A stretch of 26,547 nt of DNA from CAZCQP01 sp964500895 (lineage in GTDB: Bacteria; Bacillota; Clostridia; Lachnospirales; JAISER01), in NCBI GenBank assembly GCA_964500895.1, contig CAZCQP010000040.1:1-26547 (forward strand), in the 5' to 3' direction. How positions within the stretch are numbered: position 1 is the stretch's first letter; each line of letters begins with the position of its first letter. The notes below the pieces were generated by a model, which ran no database searches, had not been told where the DNA came from, and saw only the letters and a program-made list of their open reading frames with translations. The position numbers and the translations under genes were made by a program. Below are positions 1-8,165 of the stretch, piece by piece.

Positions 1-75
1 CGCTCAAGGTAATGACAGAATTTTTTTATGGGATAATTTACTGCTTTCTCAATACAAAGGAGAATTAAAAACTTG

Positions 76-2304
76 ATGAACAGCTTAAGTTTAGGCTCTG
101 AAAAATACAATTACGGAAGCTACCGGCGAGAATCGTTTTTAGGGTATCCTTTATACAACCGCTTTGACTATGCAGATTTTTTGGTTGAATACACTGCGAA
201 CTCTTTTAGCTTTCAAGATAGATTTTTGGAAGCTTTTTTTTCAAAGAAGCAAAATTTTGCCAAGGAATATGCTTTATATAAAGAAGCTGTGCATCAGTTT
301 TTAATGAAGAATGAAAGTGTTTGGAATGCATCTTTAGAAAAGCTGTATGATGCTTTGCACCTGCTTCGCCTTGAATTCGTTGGCGAAAAAGAAATGCTGG
401 AACTGCGCAACCAACAGCTTTTAGGCAATAAGAATGCGACACTTCCTCCGCTTTGCGAGGACTTCAATCAAGAAAACTTTCTACATGCGCTTTGCAGCAC
501 GAAAAAGTCAGCGTTAATTGCGGTGGGTGATTATGCAAATTGGCCCATTGCCCTGCATCAAGCGCAAGTATTGCAGGGTAAAGGGATTGAAGTTTTTTTC
601 CTTTTAAAAGAAGATATTCATGCACCCCTGGCAACCAAAAACGACTTTCACCTGCTTAGGGAAAGTGCCTGCTTGCAGGAGTGTGAACTTATAGCCGAAT
701 ACTCACCGGGGCGTGGCATCAATTACGCTGACATTCAATATTCAAAAAAGCTGGCATCTGCCTTGCAAAAAAATGAATTGTTTCTTCTCGGCTTTGGGGA
801 AGATGTGCTGATGTCTGTCCATAACTTAACCATACCCGCTTTTGTTTACACCAAAAACAGGGGCTACTACACGAAGGCAATATTAGGCGTTTATTCAGAA
901 GACGTACAGGCAGGGGTGTATATTCCCCCCTTGTTTTCTATATTCCCCCTTGTTCCCATTGTGGAAAAAAGCAAGTGTACCTATTTGCAAATGGCAAGGT
1001 CATCTACCAATGATGACCACGCACCAGCTTTACCTCAAAAAGGGATTGCATTGTTATCCCACTATTATGACTACGACACATGCTGCTTCACCCCTCTCCC
1101 TGTTATGTCAGATGCATTTCAAAACGGCGTAAGGGTAGATGCGGCTGTTTTTGAAAAATGTGAAGGGGCTGCTGTTCACCAAGTTGATGACTACCAGAAT
1201 TTATCCTTTGAAGCATACATTAAAAGCAATAATTTAATGCGAAATGAAGCCATTATATCAAACTTTATGTTTTTTATTACAGCCCCCCTTGTGGATAAAT
1301 ACAACTTGTTAAACAAGGATAGGCCATTTGAACAAATGCCACACCATTACCACCACTTGGATTATCAGAAAATAAAAACTGCTCAACGTACAGTGGAAAC
1401 CTTTCCGCTTTATAACAAACCCTGTATTGCTTATATGCAGGATAAGTCGTTTAGAATATTCCGCCACCAACTATCGGCTGGCCAATTAACCATACAAGAC
1501 ATGGTTTTCCCCTGGGAGCAAAAACATGTAAACAGCACATTACACGAAGAAGAAGTGCTGGTTTATACCCCATATGAAAAGCAAGAAAAAATGCCCGAAC
1601 TATCTTTGGCAAGCAGAAAAGTTGTGGGCAGTAATCGCATTAATCTGGTGATTGTGGGGCAGGAAATTATTTGCATACGCCATGGGGATGTGCTTTTGCC
1701 GCCTTTTGGGGTTGTGGTATCCCTTCAAGAGCAAATTGGCTTAGAGCTTGTGAAGCATTTAAGGCTTACCCTTTTAGAAGACGGGTACTATAACGTTGAC
1801 GGTACCTCTTTTACGCTGAAACTATCCCCTCCGCCGCAATTTACTAAGGAGGAGTGGGACGGTGTTCAGTGGGTATACGGCGGCGGAATGTTTTTAATGA
1901 ACAACGGTATTGCCGTTACAGACACCCCGGATGGGCTTGCCAAAAGCCTAGGGGAAGAGGGGTGGTTTTCACCGCTGGGGCTTCAAACCCAGGAAAGCAA
2001 CATTTTTGAAAGTATGCGGCATCCCCGTACAGCTTTAGGCATAACCCAGGAAAATTATTTTTTTATAATGGTTTTCTCGGGAAGAAGCAAGCTCAGCGCC
2101 GGTGCGGATTATAAGGAAATGTGTACCGTTGCCCGGCAACTGTTAGGGGATATTAAGCAAATGATCAATGTAGACGGCGGCGCATCTTCTTTTTTGGCAC
2201 TGTACCAAAATCAAGAAGTTTACACGTTGAGTGCGCCTTGTGCTTCAAACGACACCTGTGCCGGCTGCATACGCCAAGTCTCTAGTTTTTTAAGTATACG
2301 ATGA
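76..2304 (+). CDS. Phosphodiester glycosidase (NAGPA-like) domain protein with long unknown N-terminal region
   Basis: The C-terminal ~140 residues look like the phosphodiester glycosidase (NAGPA/DUF2233) fold: a YGGGMF start near residue 600, RTALGI near 652, a short strand ending in SGR, and the signature INVDGGASS near 697-705. This family cleaves sugar-phosphodiester bonds. The first ~550 residues match nothing I recognise; they are soluble-looking, with a Rossmann-like stretch (ALIAVGDYANWPIALHQAQ) around residue 150. There is no signal peptide or membrane segment, although NAGPA domains are often exported, so a cytoplasmic role is inferred. AAAGGAG at 56-62 precedes the gene; ATG 76 is chosen, but TTG 73 is directly in frame and has the better spacing. 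It is first in a tight three-gene operon with a sugar nucleotidyltransferase/phosphomutase and a HAD phosphatase, which suggests salvage or remodelling of a phosphodiester-linked sugar. The domain call is firm; the substrate is unknown. Confidence 0.75.
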   Translation: MNSLSLGSEKYNYGSYRRESFLGYPLYNRFDYADFLVEYTANSFSFQDRFLEAFFSKKQNFAKEYALYKEAVHQFLMKNESVWNASLEKLYDALHLLRLEFVGEKEMLELRNQQLLGNKNATLPPLCEDFNQENFLHALCSTKKSALIAVGDYANWPIALHQAQVLQGKGIEVFFLLKEDIHAPLATKNDFHLLRESACLQECELIAEYSPGRGINYADIQYSKKLASALQKNELFLLGFGEDVLMSVHNLTIPAFVYTKNRGYYTKAILGVYSEDVQAGVYIPPLFSIFPLVPIVEKSKCTYLQMARSSTNDDHAPALPQKGIALLSHYYDYDTCCFTPLPVMSDAFQNGVRVDAAVFEKCEGAAVHQVDDYQNLSFEAYIKSNNLMRNEAIISNFMFFITAPLVDKYNLLNKDRPFEQMPHHYHHLDYQKIKTAQRTVETFPLYNKPCIAYMQDKSFRIFRHQLSAGQLTIQDMVFPWEQKHVNSTLHEEEVLVYTPYEKQEKMPELSLASRKVVGSNRINLVIVGQEIICIRHGDVLLPPFGVVVSLQEQIGLELVKHLRLTLLEDGYYNVDGTSFTLKLSPPPQFTKEEWDGVQWVYGGGMFLMNNGIAVTDTPDGLAKSLGEEGWFSPLGLQTQESNIFESMRHPRTALGITQENYFFIMVFSGRSKLSAGADYKEMCTVARQLLGDIKQMINVDGGASSFLALYQNQEVYTLSAPCASNDTCAGCIRQVSSFLSIR

Positions 2305-2338
2305 CTTTTCACCTATTGATATATAAAGGAGCATTAAA

Positions 2339-4486
2339 ATGAAAGCAGTTGTTTTAGCAGCAGGAAAAGGCCAAAGACTCCATGACACGCAAGAACACCT
2401 ACCCAAAGTGATAACCCCCATTTTGGGCAAACCAATGTTGCAATATGTTTTGGATAATTTAAGCTTTATTCCGCAAGAGGATATTTCCATTGTTGTGGGG
2501 TATGAAAAAGAGGCCGTCATAGCAGCCATAGAGGGAAACTATCAATATCCCGTTCAGCAAGAACAGCTTGGAACAGGCCACGCCGTTATGGCAGCTATCG
2601 CCCAGCTGAATGACCCCAATGATGATGTGCTAATTTGCTATGGCGATATGCCTTTGATTTCCCGTGCCACCTATCAAGGCATTTTGAACGAACACAAAAA
2701 ATCTGGAGCCGATTGCACCATTCTTACCGCCGTTGCCCCAAACTCAGGGCTTCCATACGGTCGTGTGATGCGCAATGACGGACACTTTGAAGGCATTATT
2801 GAGTATAAAGACTGTTCACCCAAACAAAAAAAAATTGCTGAAATGAACATTGGCATTTATGTGTTTAAGGTGCATGTTCTGCTGGAAATGCTGGGCAAAT
2901 TGGAGAAAAACGATGCAGGGGAATATTTTTTAACCAGTATCCCCCGGTTAATGAACGGCACCCATCAATTGAATGTTTATACCATCTACAACTCCAACGA
3001 AATTTATGGCATTGACACTTTAGAGGACTTGGCATTTTGCAAGCAGATTTTAAAGCATTGGCAATCGGTTGCAAAACAATCAGGGGCTCGTTGGTTCGGC
3101 ACCGGAGGATGGCGGGCCTTAATTGGTGAGGAATTTACCAAGCGCAACGTGCGCATTTTGTCCCAAGCCATAGTGGATGATATGAAAGCTAAAAATTGGA
3201 ATGAAATTGTCATTGGGTATGACCGACGATTTCTTTCTGATAAAGCCGCTTGTTGGGTTGCAGAGGTTTTTGCAGGCAACAACATAACGGTCTATTTTAT
3301 CGGGCGTATTGCGCCTACCCCCATGGTTATGTTCACGGTTAAAAATGCGGCAACCAAATACGGGCTTGCCGTTACGGCCAGCCACAACCCTGCCGATTAC
3401 AACGGCATCAAAGTGTTTATTGAAGGTGGGCAAGATGCCCCCAAGGAAGTCACCGATGTTTTTGAAGGCATTATAGCGCAAGGTGTTTCGGTTACGTCCA
3501 TTGACTTTGAGCAAGGCGTGAGAGAGGGTAAAATAAGGGTTATCGACCCCAACAACGAATATGTGGACAGTATTATTTCTTCGGTAGACATGAAAGCCAT
3601 TCGGGAGCGTGGCCTGCGGATTTTGCTAGACCCTATGTTTGGTGTTTCCAAAGTGGCTTTGCAAGCCGTGCTCATCACTGCCCGTTGCGAGGTGGATGTT
3701 ATCCACGAGCAGCACGACACCTTGTTTGGGGGAAGGATGCCATCGCCTACTGCGGATATGTTGGCCCGGCTTAAAGATATGGTATGCGAAAAAAGCTATG
3801 ACTTGGGCATCGGCACAGACGGTGATGCCGACAGGATTGGCATTATTGATAACAAGGGGAACTTTATACACCCCAATCAAATTTTAACCATGCTATACTA
3901 CTATTTGCTCTCTTATAAGAATTTTAAAGGAGATTGTGTGCGCAACATCGCCACCACCCATATACTGGATAAGATTGCCTCTGCATTCGGGCAAACATGC
4001 CATGAAGTGCCTGTTGGCTTTAAAAATATATCCTCCAAGATGGAGGAAACGCAAGCTGTAATAGGGGGGGAATCCAGCGGCGGTCTTACCATTAAAGGCC
4101 ATATTAAGGGAAAAGACGGCATTTTTGCCTCCACCTTAATGGTTGAAATGATTAGCGTCACCGGCAAAAACATACCCGAATTGCTAAAGGAAATTGAAGA
4201 AAAGTTTGGAAGTGCCTATATGCAGGAACTGGACTTTAGCTTCTCTTATGAAAAGAAGGCGGAACTGCAAGCACTGCTTTTTGAGCATAAAAGGCTGCCG
4301 GAATTTGGTATAAATGTTGAAAAGGTAAGCTATTTGGACGGCTGCAAAGTGTATTTTGAAAATGGCGGGTGGATTATCGCACGTTTCTCCGGAACAGAGC
4401 CTTTAATTAGAATATTCTGCGAAATGCCCACGCAAAAAGAAGCCCAGCATATTTCAAAGATCATGTGCGATTTCTTAGGCCTGTAG
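2339..4486 (+). CDS. Fused GlmU-type nucleotidyltransferase / phosphohexomutase
   Basis: A two-domain enzyme of 715 residues. Residues 1-~240 are an NTP-transferase: LAAGKGQR at 6-13, Lys23, QLGTGHAV at 77-83 and YGDMP at 101-105, most like the uridylyltransferase half of GlmU. No left-handed beta-helix acetyltransferase domain follows. Instead residues ~250-715 form a complete alpha-D-phosphohexomutase: TASHNP with phosphoserine Ser348, metal loop GTDGDADRIG (Asp494, Asp496, Asp498), sugar loop GGESSGG at 576-582 and phosphate loop RFSGTEP at 682-688. The inferred chemistry is sugar-6-P to sugar-1-P to NDP-sugar on one polypeptide; the sugar (GlcNAc, Glc or Man) cannot be fixed from motifs. 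AAAGGAG lies 7 nt before the ATG. The upstream phosphodiester glycosidase and downstream HAD phosphatase are 34 and 24 bp away, so the three are probably co-transcribed. Confidence 0.88.
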   Translation: MKAVVLAAGKGQRLHDTQEHLPKVITPILGKPMLQYVLDNLSFIPQEDISIVVGYEKEAVIAAIEGNYQYPVQQEQLGTGHAVMAAIAQLNDPNDDVLICYGDMPLISRATYQGILNEHKKSGADCTILTAVAPNSGLPYGRVMRNDGHFEGIIEYKDCSPKQKKIAEMNIGIYVFKVHVLLEMLGKLEKNDAGEYFLTSIPRLMNGTHQLNVYTIYNSNEIYGIDTLEDLAFCKQILKHWQSVAKQSGARWFGTGGWRALIGEEFTKRNVRILSQAIVDDMKAKNWNEIVIGYDRRFLSDKAACWVAEVFAGNNITVYFIGRIAPTPMVMFTVKNAATKYGLAVTASHNPADYNGIKVFIEGGQDAPKEVTDVFEGIIAQGVSVTSIDFEQGVREGKIRVIDPNNEYVDSIISSVDMKAIRERGLRILLDPMFGVSKVALQAVLITARCEVDVIHEQHDTLFGGRMPSPTADMLARLKDMVCEKSYDLGIGTDGDADRIGIIDNKGNFIHPNQILTMLYYYLLSYKNFKGDCVRNIATTHILDKIASAFGQTCHEVPVGFKNISSKMEETQAVIGGESSGGLTIKGHIKGKDGIFASTLMVEMISVTGKNIPELLKEIEEKFGSAYMQELDFSFSYEKKAELQALLFEHKRLPEFGINVEKVSYLDGCKVYFENGGWIIARFSGTEPLIRIFCEMPTQKEAQHISKIMCDFLGL

Positions 4487-4510
4487 TAGGCTGAGAAAGG
4501 AAGTGCTTGT

Positions 4511-5122
4511 ATGTGCATTCAACATTTGGTTTTCGATATGGGTAATGTACTGATACTATTTTCCCCCATGCACTATATTAAAAAGTTCAGCTTGTCTGAA
4601 AGTGATGAAATGATTCTGCTAAACCATGTTTTCCGAAGCGTTGAGTGGCTTTGCTTAGACCACGGCACCATAGATGAAGAAGAAGCGATTAGCCTATGCT
4701 GTCAGCGTCTACCCAGCCACCTGCACCAGCCCGCACGCAGTATTATAGAACGCTGGTGCGATGACATTCCTGCTATCGAAGGCATGGAAGAGTTGGTTAA
4801 AGAGGCAAAACAAGCAGGATATTCCCTTTATCTACTTTCTAATACAAGCAAACGTTTTCATCAGTTTAGGCAACATATCAATGCTTTACAATATTTTGAC
4901 GGCGTATTTATAAGCGCTGACTGGAAGCTCCTAAAGCCGGACCCGGAAATTTACCGTGCGTTTTGCCAGCATTTTGAGCTTGACCCTGGGACGTGCCTGT
5001 TTATTGATGATATGCCATCTAACATTTACGGGGCTAAAATGGCCGGAATGAACGGCATTGTTTTTCATGGGGATGCGCTGTCACTAAAAGAAAGCCTAAA
5101 ATCCAGCGGTATCAATATTTGA
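4511..5122 (+). CDS. HAD superfamily hydrolase, YihX-like sugar-phosphate phosphatase
   Basis: A 203-residue HAD-IA hydrolase with all four motifs: FDMGNV (nucleophile Asp9; the second Asp is replaced by Asn12, as in YihX and related sub-family members), LLSNTS, KPDPEIY and FIDDMPSN. YihX of E. coli dephosphorylates alpha-glucose-1-phosphate, and this protein shares its length and cap layout, so a sugar-1-phosphate substrate is a reasonable inference given that the preceding gene makes and consumes sugar-1-phosphates. AAAGGAAG lies about 8 nt before the ATG. The TGA stop at 5120-5122 lies inside the transcription terminator hairpin, so this is the last gene of the operon. The exact substrate is not determinable here. 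Confidence 0.82.
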   Translation: MCIQHLVFDMGNVLILFSPMHYIKKFSLSESDEMILLNHVFRSVEWLCLDHGTIDEEEAISLCCQRLPSHLHQPARSIIERWCDDIPAIEGMEELVKEAKQAGYSLYLLSNTSKRFHQFRQHINALQYFDGVFISADWKLLKPDPEIYRAFCQHFELDPGTCLFIDDMPSNIYGAKMAGMNGIVFHGDALSLKESLKSSGINI

Positions 5123-5140
5123 TACCGCTGGATTTTTTTA
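5098..5140 (+). terminator. Intrinsic terminator of the glycosidase/mutase/HAD operon
   Basis: A perfect 18-bp stem (5098-5115 with 5119-5136) with a 3-nt loop (TAT); the T run at 5133-5139 overlaps the base of the right arm. The stop codon of the HAD gene is inside the right arm, so translation and termination signals overlap. Confidence 0.9.
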
Positions 5141-5166
5141 TATTGCAAAAGCCCATAAAGCCTCTC

Positions 5167-5195
5167 TTCCATTGTATGGCTATTTTTAGTATAAT
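5167..5195 (+). promoter_or_regulatory. Predicted promoter of the LacI-family gene
   Basis: TTCCAT (5167-5172), a 17-bp spacer and a consensus TATAAT (5190-5195), placed just after the upstream terminator and 55 bp before the GTG start. The -35 is weak. I see no copy of the 6556 operator here. Confidence 0.5.
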
Positions 5196-5250
5196 CATTT
5201 TACGCATCGAGCAGTTTTCCAACTACACTTTAAAGAAAAGAGGCGAACAT

Positions 5251-6300
5251 GTGGTTAAACTGGAAGATATAGCAAAAATACTTAATGTATCAAAATCAAC
5301 CGTTTCAAGAGCGTTAAACGATATTGATGTAAGCGAAAAAACAAAGCAAGAAGTAAAGCGTGTTGCCCAAAAGCTGGGTTATGAGCAAAACACGGTGGCA
5401 ACTTCTCTTGCAAATAAAAAACAAAAAGTTGTTAAAGCATTTTTGACTACTTCTATTGTTGAAGGCTATGCAGACGCATTGGAAAAGGGCATTAAAAGGC
5501 TGTTACAAGATAAAAAGAGCTATAAATTTCAAATTGACATTTGCTTGACAGACCGTAAAGCCCATGATGAGCCTCAAAAAGCCCAATGGGAGCAATTAAA
5601 TGCACATATAACGGACGACATTGACGGTGTCATTTTAAGGGCATTAAGCAAGGAAAACATTGCGCTTGCTCAAAGATTATGCAAAGAAAGAGATATACCA
5701 TTAATGACATTAGATATGGATTATGATTTGCAGGGCATTTGCCATGTAGGGCCCAATTATTGTAAAGCAGGAAAAATATCTGCGAACCTGATGGGTGGCC
5801 TCATGCGCTATACAGGTTGCATTTTAATCATTGCATTTGATGAAGGAAACGGCCTGGCCAGCAGCAAAATCAAAGGGTTTGAAGAAATCATTGGAAGCTA
5901 CCCCAAGATGTCTGTTATTAAGAAGCACGTTCACAGTATTGATTACAACAGTTACGAAAGCTGCATTCAAGAGGCTTTAAAGAGCAACAGCGATATAAGC
6001 GGCATCTATGCACCGTATAATACAGAATATGTGGCGGAAGTGCTTCTTAAAATGGAGATTCACGACAAAATTATTATAGCCAACGATAGAAGCGAAGCGG
6101 TTAATGCATATGTTAAAAAAGGCTGTATTGAGGCTATTGTGCATCAAAAACCATTTTACCAAGGATTTACAATTGGCAATTGTTTTTTTAGATATTTTTA
6201 TAATAAGCAAGAATTTAAAGAAGGATGCATTGATACAGGCATAGACATTTTATTTAAAGAAAGTTTATATTGGATTGAAAGCAGAGTAGGGCATGTTTGA
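5251..6300 (+). CDS. LacI-family transcriptional regulator
   Basis: The N-terminus VKLEDIAKILNVSKSTVSRA is a classic LacI helix-turn-helix, continuing to the hinge segment NTVATSLANKK near residue 55. The rest is a periplasmic-binding-protein-like sensor domain with a C-terminal GCID..DILF end. GTG 5251 is chosen because it follows AAGAGGCG and places the HTH at the very N-terminus, giving 349 residues as usual for the family; an upstream TTG at 5119 only extends the frame back into the terminator and should be ignored. The gene precedes a two-permease/reductase operon whose promoter carries a perfect palindrome with the central CG typical of LacI-family operators, so it is the likely local repressor. 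The effector is unknown; a purine-, pterin- or other heterocycle-like ligand is a guess from the permeases. Confidence 0.88.
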   Translation: MVKLEDIAKILNVSKSTVSRALNDIDVSEKTKQEVKRVAQKLGYEQNTVATSLANKKQKVVKAFLTTSIVEGYADALEKGIKRLLQDKKSYKFQIDICLTDRKAHDEPQKAQWEQLNAHITDDIDGVILRALSKENIALAQRLCKERDIPLMTLDMDYDLQGICHVGPNYCKAGKISANLMGGLMRYTGCILIIAFDEGNGLASSKIKGFEEIIGSYPKMSVIKKHVHSIDYNSYESCIQEALKSNSDISGIYAPYNTEYVAEVLLKMEIHDKIIIANDRSEAVNAYVKKGCIEAIVHQKPFYQGFTIGNCFFRYFYNKQEFKEGCIDTGIDILFKESLYWIESRVGHV

Positions 6301-6430
6301 AAAATCACTTTGTGGGGGGTTTAACCTTTTTCAGGGAAGGGAACCCGTTCAAATGAACGTGGCTCAAGTTCATTTGAACGGGTTCCCACCCAAGTAGTGG
6401 TTAAATCCCATTGTTAATGAATTTTCAAAC
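6295..6430. repeat. 136-bp foldback (long imperfect inverted repeat)
   Basis: A centred inverted repeat. The outer arms GTTTGAAAAATCA (6295-6307) and TGAATTTTCAAAC (6418-6430) pair at 12 of 13 positions. Middle arms at 6316-6326 and 6399-6409 pair at 10 of 11. The inner 20-bp arms 6339-6358 and 6368-6387 are perfectly complementary around a 9-nt loop. Each inner arm contains a near-palindrome of its own (GTTCAAATGAAC / GTTCATTTGAAC). It starts inside the last codons of the LacI gene, so that gene's TGA lies within it. No T tract follows, so it is not a standard terminator. Confidence 0.75.
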
Positions 6431-6473
6431 ACTGCCTAATCGGCGATTAAAAATTAATGTTTTAAGTATACTA

Positions 6474-6507
6474 TTATCATCCATGTCATGTGGATGGTAA
6501 TTTTTTG
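6474..6507 (+). terminator. Probable terminator of the LacI-family gene
   Basis: TTATCATCCA (6474-6483) pairs with TGGATGGTAA (6491-6500), with one G-U pair and a 7-nt loop, followed directly by six T. It sits upstream of the permease promoter and separates the regulator from its target operon. Confidence 0.65.
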
Positions 6508-6520
6508 TTTACAAATCATA

Positions 6521-6549
6521 TTGCAATATTAAAGAATTTCTGATAAAAT
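6521..6549 (+). promoter_or_regulatory. Promoter of the permease/reductase operon
   Basis: TTGCAA (6521-6526), a 17-bp spacer and TAAAAT (6544-6549). The predicted start of transcription falls at about 6556, at the left edge of the palindromic operator. Confidence 0.75.
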
Positions 6550-6555
6550 CAAGGA

Positions 6556-6569
6556 TGCAACCGGTTGCA
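6556..6569. promoter_or_regulatory. LacI-type operator
   Basis: TGCAACCGGTTGCA is a perfect 14-bp palindrome with the central CG step characteristic of LacI/GalR-family operators. It lies immediately downstream of the -10 box, where bound repressor would block transcription start. The cognate regulator is most likely the LacI-family gene directly upstream. Confidence 0.8.
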
Positions 6570-6606
6570 GAGCTACATATAGATAAACAGAAAGGAAGGT
6601 GAACAA

Positions 6607-8148
6607 ATGGAGAAACAAATGCAACGCTTTTGGGTGAAACGGGACTTGGACGCTATGATTGGTGTGTTTTTTGATGGATTTGCAAAAATCATTGTAGCCA
6701 CCGGCATTCTTTACAGCGTGATGCATTTTGATAACCAGTTTGTAAGAGGCACAATTTTTCCAGGCATTGTTGTGGCTATTGCGCTGTTTAATTTTTACTT
6801 TTGGTGGGATGCAAGGGCTTTAAGTATTAAAAACAACAACCCCAACATAACGGCGCTGCCCTCTGGCATTACGGTAACAAAAATGTTTTTATGGCTAAAC
6901 GCCATCATGCTGCCCACTTACTTTGCCACCCAAGACCCCATCATGACGTGGAAAGTGGCTGTAGCGTCCAACATCATTTCAGGGGTTATATTTGTTTTTA
7001 TAGGGCCTTTTGGGAAAATGCTGAATCATTACATCCCAAAGCCGGCGGTGTTCGGAACGCTGGCCGGGATTGCAATTGTTTTTCTGGGTGTGCAGGTTAT
7101 CGTTAAAATGTTTAACTATGGCAGTTTAGGGCTTGTGACCATGCTTTTGTTTTTAGCCCTTTATTATGGCACGATTAAATCTAAGTTTTCCCCGGCCGTT
7201 ACCATTATTGTGGTTATTACGGCGTTGGCTTGGTTTAAGAACATTGTGAACATTGAAATGGTTGTGGATAAAACAAAGGAAATTGGGTTTTATTTGCCCG
7301 GAATACACCTGAATGTTTTTGAAGGCGTTTGGCCTCACCTTCAAACCGTTTTGCCTTCTGTTATAGCATTTTCAATAATGGATATTTTCACAACATTAAT
7401 GGGTGTTGAACAGGCAAAAGAAGTTGGCAACGATTTTAGCATTAACAAAACCCTAGTGATGAGCGGGGTACTGAACGTGGCGGGCGGTTTCTTTGGAAGT
7501 CCGTTTTCCTGCGGCATTTATTGGGGGCATAATAGCTGGAATGCAATGGGTGCAAGAACAGGTTACAGTTTTGTGCTGGGGTTAGGATATCTTTTGATAG
7601 GTTTTTTTGGTTTAGCAGGCGTTATAACAAGCATCATTCCCAACATTGCTGTAGTCCCCTTTGTTTTGTTCATTGCTTTTAACTCGGTGAAACAAGCCTT
7701 TGAGGTGAATGAAACAAAGTATTACCCGGCGGTTATCCTTGCTATTATGATTGGCATCATTGATATGATTTTTCAGCAGTTTCAAAACCTTGCAAGGGCC
7801 GGCATAAACGGTGCTGTGGATTTTTTAGGCGTAGCCATGCCGGAAGGCAACATACCCATTGTGGCCCAGCATTTTATAGGCGCCCGTGTGGAATATGTGG
7901 GCTATTTAACCATAAGCAGCGGTGCTATTTTCATTAGTTTAATTTTATCATCGGTTGTTTATTTCCTAACAAAAGGTGAGTACAAAAACACTGCATGGGT
8001 TTGTGCCATTGCGGCGTTGCTTTCCTCTGTTGGTCTTGTTCATTCAACGGTAATCGGCATATTGCCAGTGCTGGAATATACCATCATTTACTGTGTAGCA
8101 GCCGTTAGCTTTTTTGCTTTGGGCGTTAAACAAAGCAAAACATTATAA
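6607..8148 (+). CDS. NCS2-family (AzgA-like) permease, first of a tandem pair
   Basis: A 513-residue polytopic membrane protein with about 12-14 hydrophobic segments. It starts KRDLDAMIGVFFDGFAKIIV, a short amphipathic lead into TM1, and has ALPSGITVTKMF near residue 80. The TM8-like region VEQAKEVGNDFS and following GSPFSCGIYWGHNSW correspond to the conserved substrate-binding area of NCS2 carriers such as AzgA. NCS2 proteins are proton symporters for purines, pyrimidines, xanthine, urate or ascorbate; the substrate here is not readable. AGGAAGG precedes the ATG by 7 nt. It is the first gene after the operator-bearing promoter, and the paralogue follows after only 17 bp. The family call is solid; the substrate is open. 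Confidence 0.82.
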   Translation: MEKQMQRFWVKRDLDAMIGVFFDGFAKIIVATGILYSVMHFDNQFVRGTIFPGIVVAIALFNFYFWWDARALSIKNNNPNITALPSGITVTKMFLWLNAIMLPTYFATQDPIMTWKVAVASNIISGVIFVFIGPFGKMLNHYIPKPAVFGTLAGIAIVFLGVQVIVKMFNYGSLGLVTMLLFLALYYGTIKSKFSPAVTIIVVITALAWFKNIVNIEMVVDKTKEIGFYLPGIHLNVFEGVWPHLQTVLPSVIAFSIMDIFTTLMGVEQAKEVGNDFSINKTLVMSGVLNVAGGFFGSPFSCGIYWGHNSWNAMGARTGYSFVLGLGYLLIGFFGLAGVITSIIPNIAVVPFVLFIAFNSVKQAFEVNETKYYPAVILAIMIGIIDMIFQQFQNLARAGINGAVDFLGVAMPEGNIPIVAQHFIGARVEYVGYLTISSGAIFISLILSSVVYFLTKGEYKNTAWVCAIAALLSSVGLVHSTVIGILPVLEYTIIYCVAAVSFFALGVKQSKTL

Positions 8149-8165
8149 GAAAAGAGGTAAAAAAG

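Noticed and set aside
1..72. Promoter before the phosphodiester glycosidase gene
   Set aside because: A GATAAT-like -10 at 32-37 has no -35 at acceptable spacing, and the window starts here, so the operon may begin upstream.
5119..5250. N-terminal extension of the LacI-family gene from TTG 5119
   Set aside because: It would start inside the upstream terminator stem and run through the promoter; GTG 5251 has a ribosome site and puts the HTH at the N-terminus.
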